In this document: one piece after another, positions 18,909 through 27,030 of the stretch
Position numbering within the stretch: the first letter of the stretch is position 1
Layout: each line of letters begins with the position of its first letter
NCBI GenBank assembly: GCA_020723665.1
Contig: DYIL01000001.1
Location: 186,001 to 250,000, forward strand
Length of the DNA stretch: 64,000 bases
Source of the DNA: Methyloversatilis universalis
GTDB lineage: Bacteria; Pseudomonadota; Gammaproteobacteria; Methylococcales; Methylococcaceae
Direction of reading: 5' to 3'
Made by a program: the position numbers and the translations under genes
Notes under the pieces: generated by a model
The model's database searches: none
The model's input: only the letters and a program-made list of their open reading frames with translations
Told to the model about the DNA's origin: nothing

Positions 18909-19721
18909 GCAAACAATTACGAACAAGCGACGGTGGAACCGGTATTGCCGGCGTCCGCCGTCTCGGATTTCGAGCGGGAACTCCTGCGCGGCTTCGGCTT
19001 CGCGAGCGAACCCGGCACCCTAGAGGCTGGCGCCAAGGCGCTGTATTTCTTCGCCGAAGACTCGGTGAATTCGTCCTATTTCGGCGCCTTGACCGTTGGC
19101 GATGTGATGGAAGCGGCAAGCCGAGGCGACAATCTCGCTGCCGCCCTGCTGGGGGATCTGGGCTCCCCAGAGGCCGACCTCACGATCGACACGTTCGACA
19201 AGGGGATTCCCTCCTGGGAGGACATCCTCCAGCACATCCTGCGGAAACCGGAGTGCGAAGGCATCGACGAAATCGTCGTCATGGCGGCGTACACCTGCTC
19301 CAAGATGCGGCCGGGAGAATTCGGCGGCTGGGTGACGCGCATTACGCGCGACTGCATTCAGTCCGAAGGAACCCGCTCCGTGCTGGACCGGATGCGGAAG
19401 GAAGATGCCCTTCACGAGGCGTCTGCTACCCTTCCTGAGGTATCTGACCACCACGAACACCTCCAACCGATATCAGCTTTTCAGGAAGATACCGGCGCCT
19501 TTGGCCCGCCGAGTGTAGACGTCCATATCGTCGCCAACGAAGAGCAAGTCGTCATTGATCTGGCGACCCCGGATCGCGCCTGGAAGGAGGGTCCGCGCCT
19601 TTATCTGGAACGGCGGAACGACCAGTGGCGTTGCTACATTCACAGGGACTCGGATGATGCCAAGGCGTTGCTCTCTATCCACGACGACCGGACGGTCGGC
19701 TTTGAGAGCTTTGACGCCTAG
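18906..19721 (+). CDS. hypothetical protein in CobS/CobT-like cluster
   Basis: MANNYEQATVEPVLPASAVSDFERELLRGFGFASEP...; leader and SD TTTGGAGG upstream. Confidence 0.65.
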   Translation: MANNYEQATVEPVLPASAVSDFERELLRGFGFASEPGTLEAGAKALYFFAEDSVNSSYFGALTVGDVMEAASRGDNLAAALLGDLGSPEADLTIDTFDKGIPSWEDILQHILRKPECEGIDEIVVMAAYTCSKMRPGEFGGWVTRITRDCIQSEGTRSVLDRMRKEDALHEASATLPEVSDHHEHLQPISAFQEDTGAFGPPSVDVHIVANEEQVVIDLATPDRAWKEGPRLYLERRNDQWRCYIHRDSDDAKALLSIHDDRTVGFESFDA

Positions 19722-19816
19722 CGTCGGAAAGTAGCGCTGGTACACGATGACCTCGTGAATGACCCGAATCGCGAGGCCCATGGGCTGACCTGCGATAGCG
19801 CAGCCGGCCTTACCAG

Positions 19817-19888
19817 TAAACCCGAAAGGGGCAAGTCCGCCCCGAAGGGGATCGGGTTTGCCCCTTATTTCTTAAGGAGCAAACCATG
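19817..19888 (+). promoter_or_regulatory. structured leader L9 (CobT-like gene)
   Basis: A AAGGGGCAA (19826-19834) / B TTGCCCCTT (19858-19866); B GGTTTGCCCCTT pairs 11/12 with C AAGGAGCAAACC (19874-19885). Confidence 0.82.
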
Positions 19889-21685
19889 AACAGAAATCTC
19901 AACAACGCATTCCCCATCGTCGCTGCGGCGCTGGGCGACAAGCTGGGCGTGAAAGTTCGCGTCGGTGGACAGGAGGCCAGGACCGACGGGGACATCATCC
20001 AGATCCCGGCCTATGACGGCGAGGATCCCGATTATCGGGATGTGGCCTGGGGCTACCTGGCTCATGAAGCCGCTCATGTTCGATACACGGAGATGAGCTA
20101 CTTCAACCAGGCGGCCGCATCACCAATCCGCAAAGCCCTCCTCAACATTCTCGAGGACGTCCGGATCGAAAAGCGTCTGGCCGACATTTACCCGGGCACG
20201 CGCCTGACCATCGAAAAGACGGTGAGAAAGCTCATCAACAACGGCGACTTTGCCGCCCCCACGCCGGACGATCATCCGGCCGCGGTGCTGCAGGCCTTCC
20301 TGCTGTTCGGGCTGAGGAGACGGGAACTGAGGCAGACGGCCCTGTCGGACCTCGCCGATTCGGCGGAACGAATGCTTGAGGACCGCTTCCCGGCCGGCGC
20401 GGTGACCCGGCTGTTCGGTCTACTTTCCGAGGTTCCGGATTTGATCGGGACGCGGGACTGTCTGAGCCTGACGGATCGGATCCTGCGCATGATTCAGGAA
20501 GAACTGGAGAAGGCGAACGAAGAGAATTCGTCCGGTCCGGACGAACCAGGCGGGCAGGACCGGCAAACCGGACAAAGCCGGCCCGCCCCCCGGGATGGCG
20601 GTTCGGACGATAGTCCTCACTCCGCAATGGATGAGAGTAACGACTTGGGAGCCCTGCTGGATGGCGGGAAAACCGAAAACGATAGTGGGATCGTCGCCCA
20701 TGCGCCGGAGGATGTTCGGAAGGCAGCGGCCGACGGCGAGACGCCATTGCCATCCTCTTCCGGTCAAGACACGAAGGACGATGCGGGGATCGGCGCTCTG
20801 CGGGCGGTCTTGTCCGCCGGCGACGGCGATATCGGTCAGGACCTCTTTGAACAGGCACGGGACGCCATGAGACTGACTGCGTCGCAGAGCACGGACATTT
20901 CGCTACCGACTGTGGATGAGCCGCCGAGGAACCTCCAAGGCGGTCTTGCCCTGCTCGACAAATCGGCGAGGGAATCGGGCCGAATCCGGGCCACCTTGCA
21001 GGGTCTGGTCCAATCCAGTCGCCTGCGGAGGCCGGTGCACAAACGCGCGGGCCACCGCGTGGATGGCAACCGGCTGTACCGGATCGCGACCGGCGATGCG
21101 CGCGTCTTTGACCGGCGCTCGCCGCAGTCCGCGCCCAATACGGCGGTGCATGTGCTGGTCGACCGTTCGCCCTCGATGAAAGCCATGGTCATCCACGACC
21201 AGAAAGTCATAGGCCTGCGAATCGACCTGGCCTGGGAAGCTTCGATGGCTCTGGCCCTGGCGCTGGAAGGCATCCCCGGGGTCAATCCCGCGGTCACGGC
21301 CTTTCCGGGACTCTTCGGGGCCGACGACCGCGTCTATCGCGTGATGGATCATGGCCAACGGGTCCGGCAACGCGCGTCCTGTTACGGTTTCGGAACCGAG
21401 GGCGGAACGCCGCTGGCCCAGGGACTGTGGTATGCGGCCAGCCGATTACTGGCCTGCCGCGAGCCGCGCAAGGTCATTCTGGCGTTGACGGACGGCGAGC
21501 CCGACAATCTGGACGCCACGCAGGACATTCTCGCCCGCTGTGCCGCGACCGGCATCGAAGTGGTGGGGATCGGCCTGGGGCTGGATATCGGACAGGTGTT
21601 CGAACGTTCCGTATCGATCCTGCACATCCACGAGCTTCGAGCCCGGTTGTTCGAGCTGTCTCGGAATCTGCTGATCGCCGCATGA
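19886..21685 (+). CDS. CobT-like vWA-domain protein with HExxH-like motif
   Basis: AHEAAHVRYTE and HVLVDRSPSMKAMVIHDQKVIGLRIDLAWEASMALALALEGIPGV (MIDAS-like DxSxS). Confidence 0.85.
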   Translation: MNRNLNNAFPIVAAALGDKLGVKVRVGGQEARTDGDIIQIPAYDGEDPDYRDVAWGYLAHEAAHVRYTEMSYFNQAAASPIRKALLNILEDVRIEKRLADIYPGTRLTIEKTVRKLINNGDFAAPTPDDHPAAVLQAFLLFGLRRRELRQTALSDLADSAERMLEDRFPAGAVTRLFGLLSEVPDLIGTRDCLSLTDRILRMIQEELEKANEENSSGPDEPGGQDRQTGQSRPAPRDGGSDDSPHSAMDESNDLGALLDGGKTENDSGIVAHAPEDVRKAAADGETPLPSSSGQDTKDDAGIGALRAVLSAGDGDIGQDLFEQARDAMRLTASQSTDISLPTVDEPPRNLQGGLALLDKSARESGRIRATLQGLVQSSRLRRPVHKRAGHRVDGNRLYRIATGDARVFDRRSPQSAPNTAVHVLVDRSPSMKAMVIHDQKVIGLRIDLAWEASMALALALEGIPGVNPAVTAFPGLFGADDRVYRVMDHGQRVRQRASCYGFGTEGGTPLAQGLWYAASRLLACREPRKVILALTDGEPDNLDATQDILARCAATGIEVVGIGLGLDIGQVFERSVSILHIHELRARLFELSRNLLIAA

Positions 21686-21692
21686 AACGAGC

Positions 21693-21718
21693 GCGCCGGC
21701 TTAACGCCGGCGCCTTTT
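21693..21718 (+). terminator. Rho-independent terminator
   Basis: GCGCCGGC-TTAAC-GCCGGCGC-CTTTT directly after the CobT-like gene. Confidence 0.8.
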
Positions 21719-21867
21719 CAGTGCCTGCCGGCCGGGTGGGCACCGGAAAGGCGACTTCTTGTGCGCGTCCATGACGGACCAGCACTCGATGATCCCAGCT
21801 GAGGATCTCAAACAAGCAGCCACACGACGGTCGTACGGGAGCCTGCCTCTCGTCATGATACTTAATC

Positions 21868-21942
21868 TACCCACCTGGGAGCAAACGATCCCCCTGGGAG
21901 GGCGTTTCTCCTTGTACTTTTACCATAGGAGAAACGAGCATG
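21868..21942 (+). promoter_or_regulatory. structured leader L10
   Basis: A GGGAGCAAACG (21877-21887); B CGTTTCTCCT (21903-21912) perfectly complementary to C AGGAGAAACG (21927-21936). Confidence 0.75.
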
Positions 21943-22563
21943 TACTTTATCCTTGGACTTTGCATGATCGCGGCCGTCATCGTCGCGGCCAACATCGTGC
22001 TCACCACGATAGTGAGGCTGGCTTCTTTCGCATTCGCAGCGGCAAAAGCCGGTTATGAAGCGATCCGCGCCCGGCGCGCGCATAGCGAACGTATCTATCA
22101 CTACCCATCATCCGTAATGGCCACCCCCATTCGGCCCAAGCGGGACTGGGAAAAGGAATCGACGTTGGTGCGCCAGCAGGTCCTTCTCGAAGGCCCGCGC
22201 ATCTGGCGTAACCCCAGCCCTGTTCTCCAGCAGATCGATTGGGACATCGCCATCGAACTGAAAAAACAGGAACTGGTCCGCCTCAAGACCGAAACGGCAC
22301 AGATTGTCCAGCAGCAGACCAAGGCAGAAGCCCGGGTCATGCGAAGGAAAAGCAGGTCAGCCAAACCGCTGACGGCTACCCGACAGGATGATCTGTTTTC
22401 GGTGACCTCAGCGACAAGTCAGCCGGCTTCGCTGGCCGAAGCCGGCATAACTCTGCCGCTTGCCGCGCAATTCGGCGAATCTCCGGGTCATCCGGTTCGC
22501 CGCGAAGGACTGCATCCGTCAGTTCGGCAACCCGCTGCCCGAAGCGGTTGTTTCCGCCATTGA
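21940..22563 (+). CDS. hypothetical membrane-anchored protein
   Basis: N-terminal TM MYFILGLCMIAAVIVAANIVLTTIV; leader with 10-bp RBS-sequestering segment upstream. Confidence 0.6.
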   Translation: MYFILGLCMIAAVIVAANIVLTTIVRLASFAFAAAKAGYEAIRARRAHSERIYHYPSSVMATPIRPKRDWEKESTLVRQQVLLEGPRIWRNPSPVLQQIDWDIAIELKKQELVRLKTETAQIVQQQTKAEARVMRRKSRSAKPLTATRQDDLFSVTSATSQPASLAEAGITLPLAAQFGESPGHPVRREGLHPSVRQPAARSGCFRH

Positions 22564-22885
22564 AAACCTGAAGTGTCCGGCCATTGGCGTATACCGTTCT
22601 GACCGGACCGCGGTCCACCCCGTCCTCCAGCAGGAGGAGGTTAAGAGCGGCCTGCGCCTTCGCTCTGGCCATCTCCGGCCGAAGGCGTAGCAACCAAAGG
22701 ACGCGCTCGCCAAGTTCGCGATCCTTCGGATCATCATCGTCGAAATGGCGATCTCTAACGAGATCGGCCAACTCAGCCATCTCATTGAAATAGCGGTTGC
22801 ATTCCTCAAGCACCTGCCTGGAATCGTCCAGGATCTCCTCGGGTGGAGGCGACGGTTTGAGGAGCTGTTTCAGCTTTTGCAGCAT
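22376..22885 (-). CDS. hypothetical protein, convergent with the preceding ORF
   Basis: MLQKLKQLLKPSPPPEEILDDSRQVLEECNRYFNEMAELADLVRDRHFDDDD... Confidence 0.5.
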   Translation of the reverse strand: MLQKLKQLLKPSPPPEEILDDSRQVLEECNRYFNEMAELADLVRDRHFDDDDPKDRELGERVLWLLRLRPEMARAKAQAALNLLLLEDGVDRGPVRTVYANGRTLQVFNGGNNRFGQRVAELTDAVLRGEPDDPEIRRIARQAAELCRLRPAKPADLSLRSPKTDHPVG

Positions 22886-22990
22886 CGGGATTTCCTCGAG
22901 GATTCTGTTCTATGACCAGAAGATAACCGAGAAAACCCGATAGGCAATACCCAACCACGGCCCGGCATCCAGAGAGATGTCGTGGCGATC

Positions 22991-23061
22991 CAGCAACCCT
23001 CGAGGGGCGGACATTCCTTTTGGGGAACCTGGTCTGCCCTCATACCAAGAGAAAGATCATG
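22991..23061 (+). promoter_or_regulatory. structured leader L11
   Basis: CAGCAACCCTCGAGGGGCGGAC...; A GAGGGGCGGAC (23002-23012) / B GTCTGCCCTC (23032-23041). B/C pairing weak. Confidence 0.6.
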
Positions 23062-23487
23062 AAAAAATTCGTTGTCAGCTACGAGTTGGACTACGTCCAC
23101 ACGGTCCGAGTCGGAGTTACCGCACCGGATGCTGAAGCCGCGAAGAAAACCGCGGAGGAAGCGTTCGATACCGGGACAATTTGGGACAACACGGCAGACA
23201 TGCCGTTGTTGTACGACGACTTCGAGGAAATGGATCGCGGTCACGTGCTCGAGTTCGAGGCCCAGGAGGTCGAGGAATTCCCGGAGCCCGAGGCCTGCGT
23301 GAGGGAGATCATCCAGCGTGACAAAGCATTCGCTGCGTGCAAGGCGCTGATCGCTGCTTACCAGAGGGGAGAGGAGTGCGAATCCATTGACTGGGAAGAT
23401 GTGGATCAAGCCCATCAACTCGCGTTGAAGGCCATGCCACACCTGGCGAGGGAGCAAGATGTCCTTTCCGGTGACGTCGTCAACTGA
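23059..23487 (+). CDS. hypothetical ICE protein
   Basis: MKKFVVSYELDYVHTVRVGVTAPDAEAAKKTAEEAF...; leader upstream. Confidence 0.65.
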   Translation: MKKFVVSYELDYVHTVRVGVTAPDAEAAKKTAEEAFDTGTIWDNTADMPLLYDDFEEMDRGHVLEFEAQEVEEFPEPEACVREIIQRDKAFAACKALIAAYQRGEECESIDWEDVDQAHQLALKAMPHLAREQDVLSGDVVN

Positions 23488-23497
23488 GGGAGGAGTC

Positions 23498-23773
23498 ATG
23501 CCTTACCAGACCATCTGGGTCGAACCCGAAATCCTGTATCAAGGAACGGAGGTGACCATCCTTGCCAGTTATCACGAAGACGAGTGGGAGGAACCGCAAT
23601 TCTACTGGGTTCGTCCCATTCCAGCAGGCTACGATCTCTCGGCTGAAATGGAATTCGAATCCGTCGATCTTCGGGAAATTGGATTCCGTGGCGACTTTCA
23701 GGATGAGCCAGAACGCTTGGCCTTCATCCAGAAAGCGGTTGCGGACGGCCACCTCAAGCCTGTGAGTCGATAG
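23498..23773 (+). CDS. hypothetical protein (91 aa)
   Basis: MPYQTIWVEPEILYQGTEVTILASYHEDEWEEPQFYWVRP; SD GGGAGGAG. Confidence 0.6.
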   Translation: MPYQTIWVEPEILYQGTEVTILASYHEDEWEEPQFYWVRPIPAGYDLSAEMEFESVDLREIGFRGDFQDEPERLAFIQKAVADGHLKPVSR

Positions 23774-23787
23774 AAGGAGCATCCATC

Positions 23788-23851
23788 AACAACCCAGCCG
23801 GGGAAAATACCCCGGAGGGGTCGTTTCCCCGGCCAATGGAGAAACGATATG
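23788..23851 (+). promoter_or_regulatory. structured leader L12
   Basis: A GCCGGGGAAA (23797-23806) / B TTTCCCCGGC (23824-23833) perfect 10 bp; B TCGTTTCCCC vs C GGAGAAACGA (23838-23847) 9/10. Confidence 0.8.
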
Positions 23852-24349
23852 ACAAAAGTACAAAGCCTCTCTGAAGGTGGCCGCGAGCCCGAATGCGGCG
23901 ATCTAGTCAACGCACTGAAGGAGTGCCTCGCCGCGATGGAGTCCATGCGGACCCAGATCGAACAGATGAGAGGCTTGTTCGATGACGCCGATGGCGCCAT
24001 TGCCGGTGCGTGTCGGGATCACGAGGCGGCCGATTCCTTTGCAAGATCCGTGTTGGCATCGGAAGGAGGCGGTCATGGCAAATCCTGCATGGACAGGCTT
24101 TACATCGCCACCGCCGCTTTGCGCGATCTTCAAGTGGGCTTCCCACATGACGAGATTGCCGCCGTGCATGGCACCGGTCTGCGCAACCTAGTTCGCGAAC
24201 TCGCTAATTACCTCCGTGAAAACGGGATCGATGATGAGGGGGCGCTGGATTGCGTTGCAATGGATGAAATCGAGCCACAGCAAGCCGAGAACATCGTCGC
24301 GGAAACACCCGATGCGCTCTCTCCAGTACGCAGGGAGCATACGAAATGA
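23849..24349 (+). CDS. hypothetical ICE protein
   Basis: MTKVQSLSEGGREPECGDLVNALKECLAAMESMRTQIEQM...; leader upstream. Confidence 0.6.
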   Translation: MTKVQSLSEGGREPECGDLVNALKECLAAMESMRTQIEQMRGLFDDADGAIAGACRDHEAADSFARSVLASEGGGHGKSCMDRLYIATAALRDLQVGFPHDEIAAVHGTGLRNLVRELANYLRENGIDDEGALDCVAMDEIEPQQAENIVAETPDALSPVRREHTK

Positions 24350-24588
24350 AAGGGTACGACCAAACGGATTTCGAGAGGAATCCAAGCAAGTACCGTCTGT
24401 TCAAGACGGCACGGATTGCTGAGGCGCCTCTGGCGGAAGACGGCTACCACGTCGGCAGAATGGTCAGCATCGAATACCTCGATACGCGGACCAACGCCGC
24501 CGTCGCCGGTTATCCCGTCATGCCGCTGTATGCCGTGGACGGTAAGTTCTACCTGTTCGCCAGGGCGCTTGCGGATTTCGCGCTGTAA
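24346..24588 (+). CDS. hypothetical protein (80 aa)
   Basis: ATGA overlap with upstream ORF; MKGYDQTDFERNPSKYRLFKTARIAEAPLAEDGYHVGRMVSIEYLD. Confidence 0.55.
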   Translation: MKGYDQTDFERNPSKYRLFKTARIAEAPLAEDGYHVGRMVSIEYLDTRTNAAVAGYPVMPLYAVDGKFYLFARALADFAL

Positions 24589-24733
24589 TACGCGCTGTAA
24601 TGACCGATCCCCATCGGGATAACCGTCCCGATGAGGCGGTCCTCGATGGTTTTTTTGGCTATTAGGGGGAGGGATAAATTCTCTCCCCCTTTCGCAACTT
24701 ACGTGAGCGCTGCGGAATATCGCAGCGATTCTG

Positions 24734-24811
24734 CCAACCGCCCCTGCGGGATGTTTCGTCCCGCACGGGCCGAAGTGTCTCCGGGGGTTTTTTACTCCGG
24801 AGATCCCCATG
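24734..24811 (+). promoter_or_regulatory. structured leader L13, divergent (DUF4942 gene)
   Basis: CCAACCGCCCCTGCGGGATGTTTCGTCCCGC...GTGTCTCCGGGGGTTTTTTACTCCGGAGATCCCCATG; TCTCCGG / CCGGAGA. Confidence 0.55.
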
Positions 24812-26530
24812 AACGACGATTTTCAATACTACCCGACACCTCGCGCGCTGAGCGCCCGCGCCTGGACCAAGTTCAAAAACCGGAACTTCATCCGGGTACT
24901 GGAACCCTCGGCCGGCGAAGGACACCTGCTCGAGTGCCGTCCCGGTGACCGGTCGCGCATTCCCGTCGACTGCATAGAGATCGACATCGCCAAACACCTG
25001 TCCCTGCGCGAGCAAGGCTTCGACGTGGTGGGCCTCGATTTCATGCAGTTCAATTCCGGGGCCGTGTACTCGCACATCCTCATGAATCCTCCCTTCGCCG
25101 AAGGCGCGAAACACGTGCTCAAGGCATGGGAGATACTGGCGGATGGCGAGATCGTCGTCATTCTGAACGCCGAAACGGTCAGAAACCCGTTTTCGAAGGA
25201 ACGCCAACTTCTCGTGCGACTCATCGAGCAACACGGGGAGGTGGAGTACCTCCGGGACGCGTTCAGCGGACCGGACTCGGCGCGCAGGACCGACGTGGAA
25301 ATCGCGTTGGTCTGGCTCAAGAAAGAATCGGATTTCCGCTCAGAAATCGTCGGATCCATTCTCGACGATCTTCGCCAGGATAGGACAACCGGCGAAGAGC
25401 TGGCTTATGGCTACCACGACATGAACGACGTCGCCCTACCCAACTCGTTCATTGAAAACGCGGTGCTGATGTTCAATGCCGCGGTTAAGGCCACGCGCCA
25501 AGCCGTGCTGGCCGACGCCCGTGCCCGCAAATATTGCCGGATGCTCGGACACACGCTGGAACGCTTGAACGGCGATGCTCTCGAGGACGATCTCGAATCC
25601 TCCCGAGAGCAGGTCAAAAGAGAGCTGTACGAGCGTTACAAGGACATCAAAAACCGGGCCTGGACAGACATCCTGCGTTCCACGGAGGTCACATCGAGGC
25701 TGTCGTCTTCAGCGCAAAAACGCGTCGAGGCAGAGTTCGAGACGATCAAGCCCTTCGAATTCACAGTCTCGAACGTTTATGGGTTTCTCCAGGGCATCAT
25801 CGAGAAGCAGGGAGAAATCCAGATCGGCATGGCCTGTGATGTGTTCGACCTGATTACCCGGTATCACACCGACAACACGGTGTACTACATGGGCTGGAAG
25901 TCGAACGACAAGCATCGCACCTGCGGGATGCGCATCAAGACGACGCGCTTCGTCATTCCCGGGCATGCCACCGAGGCATGGCGAAGCGGCTTGTCATGGG
26001 ATTCTCAACAGATGTTGCGGGATCTCGATAAGGTGTTCGCCATGCTCGACGGCCAGGTCGAATCCGAGGTAAGTCTTGAATGCGTTTTCCGTTACAAGTT
26101 CCGCGAACTTCGAGACGGTCAGCGCGTGAGCGCCTCCTATTTCGATGTCCGCTACTACCCCGGAGTCGGCACGATCCATTTCTTTCCAAAAGACAAGACG
26201 CTGGTCGACCGTCTCAACCGGCTTGTCGGACGCCATCGGCAATGGCTGCCGCCGGAAGACGTGCGCGTGAGCGACGCGTTCTGGTTGCAGTACGAGCAGG
26301 CCGAGAAGTTCGACAAGACATTCCGACAGGAAATAGGGAAGGCGCAGGGAAACCTGCGTGGGACCTGTAGGGACCTGTCTTGGACCGCACAATACGGATA
26401 CGACGAGGAGAAGACTCGAGCTCAGGAACTCCTTGCTGATGCAATGTCTGCAACGCTCGAACAGCACGGCATCGATCCCGAGGGATTGCTAGAAGATAGT
26501 CAGCAAATGCCGCGGCTTCTCGCATCCTGA
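24809..26530 (+). CDS. DUF4942-type class I SAM-dependent DNA methyltransferase-like protein
   Basis: YYPTPRALSARAW...FIRVLEPSAGEGHLLE (motif I) and SHILMNPPFAEG (catalytic NPPF); C-terminal region DUF4942-like. Confidence 0.8.
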   Translation: MNDDFQYYPTPRALSARAWTKFKNRNFIRVLEPSAGEGHLLECRPGDRSRIPVDCIEIDIAKHLSLREQGFDVVGLDFMQFNSGAVYSHILMNPPFAEGAKHVLKAWEILADGEIVVILNAETVRNPFSKERQLLVRLIEQHGEVEYLRDAFSGPDSARRTDVEIALVWLKKESDFRSEIVGSILDDLRQDRTTGEELAYGYHDMNDVALPNSFIENAVLMFNAAVKATRQAVLADARARKYCRMLGHTLERLNGDALEDDLESSREQVKRELYERYKDIKNRAWTDILRSTEVTSRLSSSAQKRVEAEFETIKPFEFTVSNVYGFLQGIIEKQGEIQIGMACDVFDLITRYHTDNTVYYMGWKSNDKHRTCGMRIKTTRFVIPGHATEAWRSGLSWDSQQMLRDLDKVFAMLDGQVESEVSLECVFRYKFRELRDGQRVSASYFDVRYYPGVGTIHFFPKDKTLVDRLNRLVGRHRQWLPPEDVRVSDAFWLQYEQAEKFDKTFRQEIGKAQGNLRGTCRDLSWTAQYGYDEEKTRAQELLADAMSATLEQHGIDPEGLLEDSQQMPRLLAS

Positions 26531-26533
26531 CCT

Positions 26534-26583
26534 CACCCGTCCAAGGGGAACGCTTTCCGGAAGGACTGCGTTCCTCTTTGGGC
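26534..26583 (+). promoter_or_regulatory. leader-like element L14, no obvious downstream ORF
   Basis: A AAGGGGAACGC (26543-26553) / B GCGTTCCTCTT (26568-26578), one G-U; inner TTCCGGAA. Confidence 0.5.
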
Positions 26584-26600
26584 TCTCAAATTTTTTGTCG

Positions 26601-26686
26601 CCCACCCCGCCGGGATTCCCAAGGCCTCCCGTGCGGGAGGTTTTGAGAATCCCGGTCGGTGACCAATCTCGAAACCAAGGAGACAA
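26601..26686 (+). promoter_or_regulatory. leader-like element L15, upstream of the ribonucleotide reductase remnant
   Basis: CACCCCGCCGGGATTC; A CCGGGATTC (26610-26618) / B GAATCCCGG (26647-26655) perfect 9 bp; inner CCTCCCGTGCGGGAGG; downstream AAGGAG. Confidence 0.55.
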
Positions 26687-27030
26687 CGAGAAAGCACAGC
26701 CAATATCACAAGACGTTCTGATAGAGAAATACGCCAAAAAATGGCGAAACCTTGCAGAAAGAAATGTTTCGTCGAGTAAGCCTTGCAGATGGGATTCGTC
26801 CCCGCCGGACGGATCATGTCTGCGGTTGGAACAGACATCAGCGTCACGCTGATCAACTGTTTCTTGCAGCCAGTGGATGACTCGCTGCCCGAATGCAGAG
26901 GACGGCAAGCCCAGCATTTACACCGCCTTGTCCGAATCCGCGGAAGCCATACGCCGCGACAGTGGAGTCGACTATAACTTCTCCGCCATCCGCCTAAAAG
27001 ACACCAAGGTCAAGGGCACTGCCAGCAGCG
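26680..27030 (+). pseudogene. degraded 5' fragment of a class II (B12-dependent) ribonucleotide reductase
   Basis: Across shifted frames: AQPISQDVLIEKYAK / NGETLQKEMFRRVSLA / LQMGFVPAGRIMSAVGTDISVTLINCFLQPVDDSLPE / NAEDGKPSIYTALSESAEAIRRDSGVDYNFSAIRLKDTKVKGTASS. Frameshifted and truncated. Confidence 0.7.

Noticed and set aside
24603-24660. Considered as a further leader copy
   Set aside because: CATCGGGA/TCCCGATG hairpin and T7 present, but no B:C pairing to an RBS and no suitably placed ORF; better read as a terminator-like structure.
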